A stretch of DNA of 64,000 nucleotides from Terrabacter sp. MAHUQ-38 (GTDB lineage: Bacteria > Actinomycetota > Actinomycetes > Actinomycetales > Dermatophilaceae). The translations under genes were made by a program, and so were the position numbers. Each line of letters begins with the position of its first letter. Within the stretch, counting starts at the first letter, position 1. Location: positions 78,057 to 142,056 of the forward strand of contig NZ_JACVCU010000007.1 of the NCBI RefSeq assembly GCF_014518425.1. Direction: 5' to 3'. Under the pieces are notes generated by a model. The model was not told the DNA's origin. It saw only the letters and a program-made list of their open reading frames with translations, and ran no database searches. Below are positions 9,204 to 18,927 of this stretch, in pieces.

Positions 9204-10217
9204 ATGAAGGCACGACTGCGCGACATCGCCGACCAGGCGAGCGTGTCCGAGGCCACCGTCTCACGGGTGCTCAACGGCAAGCCCGGCGTCGCCGAGTCGA
9301 CCCGGCAGGCCGTGCTGACGGCCCTCGACGTCCTCGGCTACGACCGTCCGAGCCGACTGCGCCGCAAGAGCGCCGGTCTCGTCGGGCTCATCGTGCCCGA
9401 GCTGACGAACCCGATCTTCCCGGCGTTCGCCCAGATCATCGAGAACTCCCTCGCCCAGAACGGCTACACACCCGTCCTCTGCACGCAGGTCGCCGGTGGG
9501 GTCCACGAGGACGACTACGTCCAGATGCTCCTCGAGCGCGGCGTCGCGGGCATCATCTTCATCTCGGGCCTGCACGCCGACACGACCACCGACCCGTCCC
9601 GCTACATCGCGCTGCGCGAGCGCAACCTGCCGCTCGTCCTCGTCAACGGCTTCATCGAGAGCGTCGACGCGCCGTTCATCAGCAACGATGACGTCGCCTC
9701 GATGGGCCTCGCTCTCGAGCACCTCGTCAGCCTCGGGCACCGCGAGATCGGTCTTGCCGTCGGCCCCGACCGCTACGTGCCCGTCATCCGCAAGATCGCC
9801 GGCTTCCGCCACTCGATGCAGGAGCTGACCGGACGGCCCGACGTCGACGACCTCATCGAGCGCTCGCTCTTCACCGTCGAGGGTGGCGCGACCGCCGCGG
9901 GCCGACTGCTCGACCGTGGCGCGACGGCCGTCGTGTGCGGGTCTGACCTCATGGCGCTCGGCGCGGTCCGGGAGGCCCGCAAACGCGGATTCCAGGTGCC
10001 GCGAGACTTCTCGGTCGTCGGTTACGACGACTCGACGCTGATCGCGTTCACCGATCCGCCTCTCACGACGGTGCGCCAGAGCGTCAACGCGATGAGTGCC
10101 GCGACGGTGCGCGCCCTGCTCGACGAGATCGCCGGGCAGCCTTCTCCCCGTGCGGAGTACGTCTTCCGTCCCGAGCTCGTCGTGCGCGGCTCGACGGGTG
10201 CCGTCCGCCGCCGCTGA
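9204..10217 (+). CDS. LacI-family transcriptional regulator of the maltose operon
   Basis: A 337-residue repressor. The N-terminal HTH reads RDIADQASVSEATVSRVLNG, followed by the hinge helix and a periplasmic-binding-like sensor domain (GLIVPELTNPIFPAFAQ, then VVGYDDSTLIAFTDPPLTTV near the end). It is the last gene of the malEFG-GH13 operon, one base after the hydrolase stop, which makes it the likely local regulator acting on the TTGCAA-type sites before malE. The effector is probably a maltodextrin; that is inference. Confidence 0.88.
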   Translation: MKARLRDIADQASVSEATVSRVLNGKPGVAESTRQAVLTALDVLGYDRPSRLRRKSAGLVGLIVPELTNPIFPAFAQIIENSLAQNGYTPVLCTQVAGGVHEDDYVQMLLERGVAGIIFISGLHADTTTDPSRYIALRERNLPLVLVNGFIESVDAPFISNDDVASMGLALEHLVSLGHREIGLAVGPDRYVPVIRKIAGFRHSMQELTGRPDVDDLIERSLFTVEGGATAAGRLLDRGATAVVCGSDLMALGAVREARKRGFQVPRDFSVVGYDDSTLIAFTDPPLTTVRQSVNAMSAATVRALLDEIAGQPSPRAEYVFRPELVVRGSTGAVRRR

Positions 10218-10220
10218 CAG

Positions 10221-10250
10221 CCCCTCCCAGCCGCTGACAGCCGCTGGGGG
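10221..10250. terminator. Hairpin between convergent lacI and otsB
   Basis: CCCCTCCCAGC (10221-10231) can pair imperfectly with GCTGGGGG (10243-10250) just after the LacI stop. The genes on either side converge, so a bidirectional terminator is expected here. The stem is short and there is no U tract. Confidence 0.4.
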
Positions 10251-10298
10251 CATGCCCGGTCAGCCGTGCCCGTATGCCGGGTGGCGCGGGCTCGGGGC

Positions 10299-11102
10299 TC
10301 AGCCCGGCACGTGACTGGCGGAACAGAGCTCGCGCAGGCGGGTCAGCAGCCCGGGCACCTCGGTCTCGTCGTCGACACGGAAGCGGGCGGCCGTCGTGCC
10401 GGTGCCGACCTTGACCGTGACGTCCTCAGGGCGCCTCATCCGCATGAACGCGTCCTCGTCGGTGACGTCGTCGCCGAGGTAGACGCGCGAGACCGCGCCG
10501 ATGTGGCGGCCCAGTGCCGTGACGGCAGAGCCCTTGTCGGCGTGCGAGACCGACAGCTCGAGCACGGCCTTGCCCTTGAGGACCTTGACGCCGGGGTGGT
10601 CGAGGGCGAGCTTCCGCGCGTCGGCGATGGCGGCGTCACCGACCTCGCGTGGCAGGCCGCGGACGTGGACGACGACCGCGGCCGACTTGTACTCGATGCC
10701 GGCGTCGGGGTGGTGCTCCTTGACGAGAGTCTCGATGTCGGCGCGGAGCTCGGCGAGCGTCACCTCGTCGTCCGGCGTCACGGCCGCGGCCTCCATGGCC
10801 TCGCGCACGGCCGCGCTGGACGACTCGGCGCCGTGGCTGCCGATGAGCACGATCGGCTCGTCGGCGCCGATGCCGGTGAGGGTGCGGAGCGTCTCGAGGT
10901 CGCGTCCCGACACGACGGCGACGTGCACGCCGGGCAGGCGCGCCAGCGCGCGCAGCGTGTCGATGGTGCCCGGCTGGGGGGTCGCCTTCATCGGGTCGGC
11001 GTCGAAGCCGGCCAGCACCCCGTCGAAGTCGGTCGCGACGAGCAGGGTCGGGGCGGCCGCGGCGACGTCGAGCGCCGCCGTGGTCAGCGGGCCGGCGTTC
11101 AC
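10299..11102 (-). CDS. otsB: Trehalose-6-phosphate phosphatase
   Basis: A 267-residue HAD-superfamily phosphatase that removes phosphate from trehalose 6-phosphate. HAD motif I is TDFDGVLAGF near the N-terminus, followed by VVSGRDLETLRTL and the C-terminal acidic motif YLGDDVTDEDAF. The GTG at 11102 overlaps the otsA stop by 4 bases (GTGA), so it is translated directly after otsA. The open frame extends further upstream but overlaps otsA and lacks homology-like sequence. Confidence 0.92.
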   Translation of the reverse strand: MNAGPLTTAALDVAAAAPTLLVATDFDGVLAGFDADPMKATPQPGTIDTLRALARLPGVHVAVVSGRDLETLRTLTGIGADEPIVLIGSHGAESSSAAVREAMEAAAVTPDDEVTLAELRADIETLVKEHHPDAGIEYKSAAVVVHVRGLPREVGDAAIADARKLALDHPGVKVLKGKAVLELSVSHADKGSAVTALGRHIGAVSRVYLGDDVTDEDAFMRMRRPEDVTVKVGTGTTAARFRVDDETEVPGLLTRLRELCSASHVPG

Positions 11103-12616
11103 GGCCGAACGCCCCCCGCCGTCACTCCGGCCGCGTCGGCGGGCGCAGGCATGAGCGGGGTCTCCTCCGTGTGCGGCGTCGGGCGGCCGCGTGGCTCGGC
11201 GCGGGGCTGCTCGGGCGCGGCGTCGAGGGCCGCGAGGTAGCGGGCCGCCCAGCGCTGCACGTCGTGGTCGGCGACGCGGCGACGCAGCGCCTTCATGATC
11301 CGCTGCTTGTCCTTGGCCGGGGTGTTGACGGCGCGCAGGATGGTCTGCTTGAGGCCCTCGATGTCGTGCGGGTTGCACGCGAAGGCCTGGTGCAGCTCGT
11401 GCCAGGCGCCGGTGAACTCCGACAGCACGAGCGCGCCCCCCAGATCGTGCCGGCACGTGACGTACTCCTTGGCGACGAGGTTCATGCCGTCTCGCAGGGG
11501 AGTGACGAGCATGACGTCGGCGGCCTGGAAGAGCGCCGCCATCTCCTCGCGCGGATACGAGTGGTGCATGTAGTGCACTGCCGGTGCGCCGATCTTGCCG
11601 AGCTCTCCGTTGATGCGGCCCACGGTCTGCTCGATCTCCGCCCGGAGGTTGCGGTAGGCGTCGACCCGCTCCCGGCTCGGTGTCGCGACCTGGACGAGGG
11701 TGACCTCCGGCGGACCGAGGTGGCGCTCGGAGAGGAGCTCCTCGTAGGCCTTGAGGCGGTGCCGGATGCCCTTGGTGTAGTCGAGCCGGTCGACGCCCAG
11801 CATGAGCACCTCCGGGTCACCGAGGCTCGCCCGGATCTCTCGGGCCCGTGCCATGACGTCGGGTCGTTGGGCCAGCTCCTCGAGGCCCTGGAAGTCGACC
11901 GAGATCGGGATCGCGGCGGCTCGGACCTGCCGGTTCGCGCCCTCGACCGTGACGCGGTCGCGCTTCGTCGAGGCGCCGAGCAGCTGGCGGCAGGCGCGCA
12001 CGAAGTTGCGGGCGTCGGCCTGGCGCTGGAAGCCGAGGAAGTCGGCCCCGAGGAGTCCCTCGAGCAGCTGGGCACGCCACGGCAGCTGGGCGAAGAGCTC
12101 GACGGGCGGGAAGGGGATGTGGTTGAACCAGCCGATGCGCACGTCGGGCCGCAGCTTGCGCACGAGCGCCGGGACGAGCTGGAGCTGGTAGTCCTGCACC
12201 CAGACACGGGCGCCCTCGGCGGCGACCTCGGCGACGGCCTCGGCGAACCGCTCGTTGACGGCCTGGTAGCTCGCCCACCACTCGCGGTGGAACGTCGCCG
12301 GCACGATGACGTCGTGGTAGATCGGCCACAGGGTGTCGTTGGAGAAGCCCTCGTAGTAGTCGCGGACCTCGTCGGTCGACAACGGCACGGGGTGCAGGTG
12401 GATGCCGTCCTCGTCGAACGGCTCTGGAGCCTCGCCGGCGTCACCGGCCCAGCCGACCCACGCGCCGGGCTGGGTGCGCATCACCGACTCCATCGCCGTC
12501 ACGAGGCCACCGGGGCTGCGACGCCACTCGACCTGTCCGTCATCGGCGACGACCTTGTCGACGGGGAGGCGGTTCGCCGCGATGACGAGGTCGTAGGTCG
12601 GTCCTGCGGGCGGCAC
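11099..12616 (-). CDS. otsA: Trehalose-6-phosphate synthase
   Basis: A 505-residue GT20 glycosyltransferase joining UDP- or GDP-glucose to glucose 6-phosphate. Motifs include VIANRLPVD near the start, RRSPGGLVTAMESV, WVQDYQLQLVPALVRKL, WFNHIPFPP, LGVDRLDYTKGI and DGMNLVAKEY. I chose the GTG at 12616 because AGGAG lies 8 bases upstream; the longer open frame adds 68 residues of unlikely sequence. It is coupled to otsB. Trehalose is a stress protectant and an actinobacterial cell-wall lipid precursor. Confidence 0.92.
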   Translation of the reverse strand: MPPAGPTYDLVIAANRLPVDKVVADDGQVEWRRSPGGLVTAMESVMRTQPGAWVGWAGDAGEAPEPFDEDGIHLHPVPLSTDEVRDYYEGFSNDTLWPIYHDVIVPATFHREWWASYQAVNERFAEAVAEVAAEGARVWVQDYQLQLVPALVRKLRPDVRIGWFNHIPFPPVELFAQLPWRAQLLEGLLGADFLGFQRQADARNFVRACRQLLGASTKRDRVTVEGANRQVRAAAIPISVDFQGLEELAQRPDVMARAREIRASLGDPEVLMLGVDRLDYTKGIRHRLKAYEELLSERHLGPPEVTLVQVATPSRERVDAYRNLRAEIEQTVGRINGELGKIGAPAVHYMHHSYPREEMAALFQAADVMLVTPLRDGMNLVAKEYVTCRHDLGGALVLSEFTGAWHELHQAFACNPHDIEGLKQTILRAVNTPAKDKQRIMKALRRRVADHDVQRWAARYLAALDAAPEQPRAEPRGRPTPHTEETPLMPAPADAAGVTAGGVRP

Positions 12617-12843
12617 CCAATCAACTCCTGCGGTTCGAGAGGCGGTCGTCGTGTCTGCGCGGTGTTGCCGGGGTGTTGCCTCGTGGTCCCGGCCGTGGGC
12701 CGGGGCGTTGCTGCGCGACACGAACGGTCTCACTCTAACGAGCGAACGGTGGCGCCCGGTCCGGTCCCGCTCTAGGGTCGAGTCAGGGCATCTCGGGTAC
12801 CGGGGACCACTCGAGGGCATCGCGCCGAGGTGAAGGAGTCGCC

Positions 12844-13275
12844 GTGAAGATTTCGGACGTGCTGCGCAGCAAGGGCAGCGAGGTCATCACCATCAAGCCC
12901 GACGAGACCGTCTCGGGGCTACTCGCCCTTCTCGCTGAGCACCGGATCGGTGCCGTGGTCGTCAGCACGGACGGCAGCCGCGTCGACGGCATAGTGAGCG
13001 AGCGCGACATCGTGCGCCACCTGCACAGCAGCGGCACGAGTGTGCTCGACGCCCCGGTCGCGCAGATCATGACGAGCGACGTGACCACCGGCTCGGCGGA
13101 CGACAACATCGCCGACCTCGCCGGCACCATGACCGAGATGCGGGTGCGCCACGTGCCGATCGTCGACGCCGACGGCCGGTTGACGGCCATCGTCAGCATC
13201 GGCGACATCGTCAAGCACCGGCTCTCCGAGCTGCAGTCCGAGCGCGACCAGCTGCGCGACTACATCACCCACTGA
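12844..13275 (+). CDS. Two-CBS-domain protein
   Basis: A 143-residue protein consisting almost wholly of a CBS pair. The first CBS motif (about 10-63) includes AVVVSTDGSRVDGIVSERDI and the second (about 75-130) RHVPIVDADGRLTAIVSIGDIVKH. Stand-alone CBS pairs bind adenine nucleotides and usually act as energy sensors, but no target can be named. The GTG start follows AAGGAG by 6 bases. It is divergent from otsA. Confidence 0.85.
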   Translation: MKISDVLRSKGSEVITIKPDETVSGLLALLAEHRIGAVVVSTDGSRVDGIVSERDIVRHLHSSGTSVLDAPVAQIMTSDVTTGSADDNIADLAGTMTEMRVRHVPIVDADGRLTAIVSIGDIVKHRLSELQSERDQLRDYITH

Positions 13276-13375
13276 CCGCCGGACACACCCGGACATACCC
13301 TTCCGCAACAGGACACACTGCGGCGCGCGGCCACGGGGTTCATCCGGGAGCCCTCCGGTCGCTTACCGTAGGGAC

Positions 13376-15190
13376 ATGACCGCGTACGACCGCACCGAGC
13401 GGGTGCAGGGCCCGCGCGCGGGCGTGCGCACGGGCGGGGTCCCCGTGGGCGCGGGAGGCGCTGCCTGGGGCCAGCGCATCGGCCGGTACCGCCTCATCGA
13501 GGAGATCGGCGAGGGCGGCATGGGGGTCGTCCACCTGGCGCTCGACCCGCGTGGACGCGCCGTCGCGATCAAGGTGCTGCGCGCCCACGTGGCCAACGAC
13601 GCCGACGCCCGTCAGCGCCTGGCCCGTGAGGTCGAGACGCTCTCACGCATCCGTGACGCCCGCGTCGCGAGCGTCATCGACGCCGACGTCATGGCGCCGC
13701 GGCCCTACATCGTGACCCGTTACGTGCCGGGCCCGGCGCTCGACGAGGTCGTCGAGGACCACGGGCCGATGGCGCCGGCCGAGCTGCTGCGCCTCGCGCG
13801 CGGGATCGCCGAGGCGATCCGCAGCATCCACGCGTGCGGCGTCGTGCACCGCGACATCAAGCCGGGCAACGTCCTCATCGAGGACGGCGAGCCGGTCCTC
13901 ATCGACTTCGGGATCGCGCACCTGCAGGACGACGTGCGCCACACCGTGGGGGGGCTCGTGATGGGCACCCCCGGTTACCTCTCGCCCGAGCTCGTCGAGG
14001 GTGCGGCCATCACCGACGCCACCGACTGGTGGGGGTGGGCAGCCACCATCACGTACGCCGCCTCGGGACGTCCGCCGTTCGGCCGTGCCCGCATGGACGC
14101 CGTCCTCACCCGCGTGCGCGCCGGCGACGTCGACCTCGACGGCGTCGACCCACGCCTCGTGCCGCTCCTGCGCACGTCGCTGTCACCCGACCCGCGCCGC
14201 CGCCCGCACGCCGACGAGGTCATCGCCGCGCTGGAGCTGTATGCCGTGGGGCGGGCGGCGACCGTGCCGACCCCGAGCGGCGGGCCGTGGGACGACGACC
14301 GGCCGACGGTCGTCCCCGGCGACACGCAGGTGCTCCAGAACGGCGGTACCGCCGTCATGCCTCCCGTCATGCCTTCCGTCATGCCTTCCGTCATGCCTTC
14401 CGTCATGCCGACCGCCGTGCAGCCCGTCGTCGACGAGGGCGTGCGATGGGCGCCGCCACCGCCCGGGCCGCGGGCACCGGAGCCCGGCCACACGGCATAC
14501 GGCAGCGAGTGGGATGACGAGCCGGAGGCCCCTGTGTCACAGGGGTACTGGCCCGAGGAGGAGTGGGACGACGACGAGGCGCCCGAGCGTGAGGGCGACC
14601 CGCGGATCGGCCTGCCGATGCGTACCGGCCTGCTGGCGGCTCTAGGGATCGCCTGGATCGGCGCGCTCATGGCCTGGCCCGGCGTCGCGCTGCTCGTGCT
14701 CGTCGGGCTGTCGGTCCTCGCCCGCGCCACCGACCGGTCGGTCACCGCGCTCGTGCTGCGCCGCTACGACTACGGGCGGCGCCGCAGCGACGTGCCGTAC
14801 GCGGTCGTGTCGAGCCCTTGGCACCTCGTCGTCGGCGTCATTGCGACCGCCGTCGGCCTGCTGCTGCCCGTCGCCGTGGCGCTCGCCGGCATCTTCGCCA
14901 GCGCGCTCCTGCTCGCCGGCGCGCGAGGCACCGACCTCGGTCCCGGCGCGCCGGTGACGCTCGCGGTAGGCGGCTTTCTGGGTTTGTTCATGCTGTGGCG
15001 GGGGCCCGGGGGAGCATCGCTCCGTCGCGGTTCACGCTCTATGGCGCGGCGTCTCGTGCCGGCCGGTCTGGTGGCCCAGGCGGCGCCCATGGTCCTCACG
15101 GCCTTCGGTCTCGTGGCGGCACTCGTTGCGCTGCAGCGGGGGGCCAGCCTCACGTGGGACCCGTTCACGGCGAACCCGTTCGGCCCGTGA
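13376..15190 (+). CDS. Membrane-anchored serine/threonine protein kinase
   Basis: A 604-residue Hanks-type kinase. The domain covers about residues 38-290 with the glycine loop GEGGMG, the lysine in AIKVL, the catalytic loop HRDIKPGN, DFG and the GTPGYLSPE activation region. A juxtamembrane stretch of about 130 residues contains the VMP tandem repeat and an acidic segment, followed by four to five C-terminal membrane spans. No extracellular PASTA domain is present, so it is not a PknB orthologue. No good ribosome site precedes the ATG, which may be leaderless. Its substrates are unknown. Confidence 0.88.
   Translation: MTAYDRTERVQGPRAGVRTGGVPVGAGGAAWGQRIGRYRLIEEIGEGGMGVVHLALDPRGRAVAIKVLRAHVANDADARQRLAREVETLSRIRDARVASVIDADVMAPRPYIVTRYVPGPALDEVVEDHGPMAPAELLRLARGIAEAIRSIHACGVVHRDIKPGNVLIEDGEPVLIDFGIAHLQDDVRHTVGGLVMGTPGYLSPELVEGAAITDATDWWGWAATITYAASGRPPFGRARMDAVLTRVRAGDVDLDGVDPRLVPLLRTSLSPDPRRRPHADEVIAALELYAVGRAATVPTPSGGPWDDDRPTVVPGDTQVLQNGGTAVMPPVMPSVMPSVMPSVMPTAVQPVVDEGVRWAPPPPGPRAPEPGHTAYGSEWDDEPEAPVSQGYWPEEEWDDDEAPEREGDPRIGLPMRTGLLAALGIAWIGALMAWPGVALLVLVGLSVLARATDRSVTALVLRRYDYGRRRSDVPYAVVSSPWHLVVGVIATAVGLLLPVAVALAGIFASALLLAGARGTDLGPGAPVTLAVGGFLGLFMLWRGPGGASLRRGSRSMARRLVPAGLVAQAAPMVLTAFGLVAALVALQRGASLTWDPFTANPFGP
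14351..14410 (+). repeat. 12-bp tandem repeat inside the kinase gene
   Basis: About five copies of a 12-base unit containing CCGTCATGCC lie in tandem and in frame, giving repeated Pro-Ser-Val-Met in the juxtamembrane linker. Three internal copies are identical and the outer copies differ slightly. Copy number could change by slippage without shifting the frame. Confidence 0.85.
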
Positions 15191-15451
15191 CCGGCACGCG
15201 GCAGGTCGCGTTCTCATCAAGAAAAGATCACGAAAAGATCTCGACTTCTGTTGTGTCGTGCCGTGAGCGTCGCGTACCGTCGCTCACGGCGGCCCCGACT
15301 TTCGGGTCGGAACGTGGATCTCACCACTCGATTCCCGGGCCGCTTCCTGGCGTCCGGCTCCACACGAACGCACCACAATTTCACATGGACACCCAACAAT
15401 CCGTTCCCTGAGCGCGCCGAGCCTCGCCAGCCAGGGATGCAGCTCACACCG
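15191..15451 (+). promoter_or_regulatory. Upstream region of the rpf-like gene with hairpin and direct repeat
   Basis: This gene-free stretch holds a 9-base direct repeat GAAAAGATC at 15221-15229 and 15232-15240, one helical turn apart, and a perfect 10-bp hairpin at 15260-15269 / 15281-15290. The hairpin may terminate the kinase transcript. The direct repeat could be a regulator site upstream of the riboswitch transcript. The promoter itself could not be fixed with confidence. Confidence 0.5.
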
Positions 15452-16293
<842 letters not shown>

Positions 16294-16314
16294 GTTCCTG
16301 ATAGAACAGACCCG

Positions 16315-16356
16315 GACGGCCTCGCGCGACCAACCCCTGGGTTGCGCGAGGCCGTC
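16315..16356 (+). terminator. Terminator after the Rpf-like gene
   Basis: A perfect 13-bp inverted repeat (16315-16327 with 16344-16356) lies 22 bases after the stop codon, with a 16-base loop. Confidence 0.8.
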
Positions 16357-16467
16357 CATCTGCGTTGCCGGCGGGGTCCGGTCGAGGGCCGGTCGCACCG
16401 TGGTGTGGGCGTATGCCGCCCGGCTCGGTTACGCTTTCGCCCGTCCGCGCCGTGAGGTTGCGGGCGT

Positions 16468-16540
16468 GCTGGCGTGGCGCAATCGGTAGCGCACCTGTCT
16501 TGTAAACAGGTGGTTGAGAGTTCGAGTCTCTTCGCCAGCT
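16468..16540 (+). tRNA. tRNA-Thr (anticodon TGT)
   Basis: The acceptor stem GCTGGCG (16468-16474) pairs with CGCCAGC (16533-16539). The anticodon stem CCTGT/ACAGG encloses the loop CTTGTAA, with anticodon TGT at 16501-16503. The T arm is GAGAG-TTCGAGT-CTCTT with one G-U pair. CCA is not encoded. An integrase gene begins 180 bases downstream, so the 3' end of this tRNA is the probable attachment site of the island. Confidence 0.93.
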
Positions 16541-16718
16541 CTGTGCTTGAGGGGCCGGATAGTGCCCCTGACCTGCGGTTTTGCAGTCATGCGGACAGGT
16601 TTGGCTGGTGGTCACGAGTGGACTCCAGATGACTCAAACGTGCATCGCTATCGCACGCAGATAGCACGAATCGCACGACGTGGTCGGCGTGCAATGGCGC
16701 CCGGCGAGGGCGACTCCC

Positions 16719-17849
16719 ATGGTCGGTAGGGCGAACCGGCGCGGGTTCGGCTACCTGCGCAAGCTCCCTTCAAAGCGTTGGCAGGCGAGCTACGTCGGGC
16801 CAGATCTGGCCCGGTATGGCGCGCCATCGACGTTCGCCGCGAAGGTCGACGCCGAGGCGTGGCTGGCCTCAGAGCGCGCGCTCATCTCCGCGGGCAACTG
16901 GTCGCCGCCGGCTCTGCGCCGGCCAGTCGATGCGGACTCTGTGACGTTCGAGGTCTATGCGCGCACCTGGCTGCGCGACAGGAGGCTCAAGCCGCGGACG
17001 CGCGAGGGCTACGAGCACTTGTTGCAGCGCTTCCTCTTGGATGACTTCGGTGCCGTGCCGCTCGCCAAGATCACGCCGGCCACGGTGCGCGCTTGGTGGG
17101 GACAGTTGAACGAAGCCACGCCCACGGCCAACGCGCGCGCCTATGCGCTGCTGAAGGCGATCATGAACACGGCGGTGGCCGATGAGGAGATCGTGGCCAA
17201 CCCATGCCGCATCAGATCCGCGGCGTCGGTTCCGCGGGCCAGGGAGGTCCGTCCTGCCTCAGTAGAGGAGCTCTCAGTGATCGTGGCAAACCTGCCCGAG
17301 AACCGGCGGGCCATCGCGCTGCTGTGCTCCTGGTGCGCCATGCGCATCGGCGAGGTGCTCGAACTGCGCCGCAAGGACGTCGATCTCGTCAGGAAGGTTG
17401 TGCGAGTGCAGCGCTCGGTGGCTTGGGTCGCCGGGAAGCCGGTCGTGGGGTCTCCGAAGTCGGCAGCAGGACGGCGAACGGTGTCCATCCCCCCACACGT
17501 CGTGCCGGCGCTCAAGAGGCATCTGGACGAGTTCGCGTCGCGCGGCCAGGAGTCGCTTCTGTTCCCAGCGATGGACGGGACGAGCCATCTGCAACCCACG
17601 GTGTTCCACGACGCCTTCAGTAAGGCGCGCGCCGCCGCGGGCCGTCAGGACCTTCGGGTGCACGACCTGCGCCACACGGGCGCGACCCTGGCGGCGATGG
17701 CGGGTGCGACACTGGCTGAGCTGCAGCAGCGACCTGGCCACTCATCGGTTGGTGCGGCCCTGCGCTACCAGCACGCCGCCGCGGGCCGGGACACCGCCAT
17801 CGCCGAGGCGCTGAGTCGGATGGCCGAGGACTCATCGAAGGACGAGTGA
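16719..17849 (+). CDS. Tyrosine-type site-specific integrase
   Basis: A 376-residue recombinase. The N-terminus resembles an AP2-like/arm-binding region (GYLRKLPSKRWQASYVG), then a SAM-like core-binding domain (about 85-165) and the catalytic domain with RIGEVLELRRKDVDL (Arg), HDLRHTGATLAAMAG (H-x-x-R) and YQHAAAGRDTAI (Tyr nucleophile). It is the usual phage/ICE integrase and lies directly behind tRNA-Thr. ATG 16719 is preferred because GAGGG lies upstream; an in-frame GTG at 16680 would add 13 residues. Confidence 0.9.
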   Translation: MVGRANRRGFGYLRKLPSKRWQASYVGPDLARYGAPSTFAAKVDAEAWLASERALISAGNWSPPALRRPVDADSVTFEVYARTWLRDRRLKPRTREGYEHLLQRFLLDDFGAVPLAKITPATVRAWWGQLNEATPTANARAYALLKAIMNTAVADEEIVANPCRIRSAASVPRAREVRPASVEELSVIVANLPENRRAIALLCSWCAMRIGEVLELRRKDVDLVRKVVRVQRSVAWVAGKPVVGSPKSAAGRRTVSIPPHVVPALKRHLDEFASRGQESLLFPAMDGTSHLQPTVFHDAFSKARAAAGRQDLRVHDLRHTGATLAAMAGATLAELQQRPGHSSVGAALRYQHAAAGRDTAIAEALSRMAEDSSKDE

Positions 17850-17860
17850 ACGGACGACGC

Positions 17861-18067
17861 TCAGCGTCCTCGGGCAGTGGAGATGGGTGCGAGCAGAGCG
17901 TCGACTTCGTCAACGTCCAGTCGTAGCAGGCGAGGCCCGGTTCGGTAAGCCTCAAGCCGTCCGGCGGCGATCCACCTACGCAGGGTTCGGGTGTCGACGG
18001 CCAGCCGGTCCGCAGCGGACTGCAGCGTCTCGTAGCGCCGTCGGCGTGGTGCGGTGTCCTGTCTCAT
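17861..18067 (-). CDS. Excisionase-family HTH protein
   Basis: A 68-residue MerR-like winged-helix protein: LQSAADRLAVDTRTLRRWIA is the recognition unit, followed by the wing YRTGPRLLRLDVDEVDALL. Such proteins next to a tyrosine integrase act as recombination directionality factors or small regulators. It converges on the integrase with an 11-base gap. Confidence 0.8.
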   Translation of the reverse strand: MRQDTAPRRRRYETLQSAADRLAVDTRTLRRWIAAGRLEAYRTGPRLLRLDVDEVDALLAPISTARGR

Positions 18068-18355
18068 CGTGTACCTCCATGTCGCTTTGGTGACGGAGGC
18101 AAGGGGTCCCTATTCGCGAGGGCCCTGCGCCGGCCAATGTCCTGGTCTGGTGTTGAGACCGACCAACTCGGTGGACTCGAGGAAACTGTCCGCTTGGCGG
18201 CGGTAAGACGCGCCTACCGCCAGAGCTCCAGGTCGGCTTGTTGAGGTCAGGCTGAGCGCCACCTGAGGCCCATCGGCGCGTGTGGATCAGAGGCAGAACT
18301 GGATCCATTGCCCAGGCCATTCATCGGCGAGCATTCACCGGGCAGCCACAAACGA
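18068..18355. other. Non-coding stretch holding one dispersed repeat copy
   Basis: No convincing gene is seen here. The only structure I can support is the repeat copy at 18197-18221. Confidence 0.5.
18197..18221 (+). repeat. Dispersed island repeat, copy A
   Basis: Bases 18197-18215 (GCGGCGGTAAGACGCGCCT) are identical to the core of the copies at 29816 and 33928. Here the core folds into GGCGGTA (18199-18205) pairing with TACCGCC (18215-18221) around a 9-base loop. Flanking sequence differs from the other copies. Confidence 0.8.
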
Positions 18356-18388
18356 AGGCCCGGACCTCGCTCTACGGGGTCCGGGCCT
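18356..18388 (-). terminator. Terminator of the small secreted-protein gene
   Basis: A perfect 11-bp inverted repeat (18356-18366 with 18378-18388) lies 29 bases beyond the stop of the minus-strand gene. On the minus strand it is followed by the T-rich TTCGTTTGT, as expected for an intrinsic terminator. Confidence 0.85.
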
Positions 18389-18416
18389 CTGGCGTCAGGG
18401 CGGCACGTTGAAGTTG

Positions 18417-18647
18417 TCAGAGTGCTGCCCGGCCGACGTTGTTCAGCAGGACGATCTCGTTGTGGATGCTGCGCTTGTCCGAAAGCCGCGCGTGGGCATA
18501 GGCCTTGGTGAGCTCATCGACGGCCACCTGGACCGTGTCAGTAGCTCGCCGCGACGGCGGATCCGGCACTGGCGAGGCGGTCGCGGCGGCCGGCACGGCG
18601 AACAGGCCGGAGGCGACGACTGCGATGGCGGCGTTGCGAAGGTTCAT
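18417..18647 (-). CDS. Small secreted protein of unknown function
   Basis: A 76-residue protein. GGAG lies 6 bases before the ATG at 18647. A signal peptide (NLRNAAIAVVASGLFAVPAA, cleavage likely after ATA or ATAS) leaves a mature peptide of about 50 residues, charged and without cysteines, ending in HNEIVLLNNVGRAAL. I do not recognise it. It has its own terminator and stands alone in the island. Confidence 0.7.
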   Translation of the reverse strand: MNLRNAAIAVVASGLFAVPAAATASPVPDPPSRRATDTVQVAVDELTKAYAHARLSDKRSIHNEIVLLNNVGRAAL

Positions 18648-18927
18648 GACATTCTCCAGGAAGTACGAATTCGCTTGGGAGCCAAGCGATGTGGTGTTGG
18701 ATTGGGCTGCGGATGTCCCACTTCCAGAGTCGCGTGAGAGGCCGCTTCCCACATTCGGACAACCACTCGACCTGCACACCGCCGGCTTGGGGTTTTCCCG
18801 CATCCGTGGCGTGGCGAAGGCCCATGAAGAGCGCAACTGAACCGCAGTCCTCTGCATGCGGTGCGCCGTGGCGGGCGTTCCTTCACCGGAGCCGGCCAGG
18901 CCCAGGCGGACCTCCAGCTCCTCCGTG

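Noticed and set aside
14351..14410. Short regular repeats that could be mistaken for a CRISPR array
   Set aside because: The unit is 12 bases with no spacers, in frame inside a kinase gene. No CRISPR array or cas gene is seen in the window.
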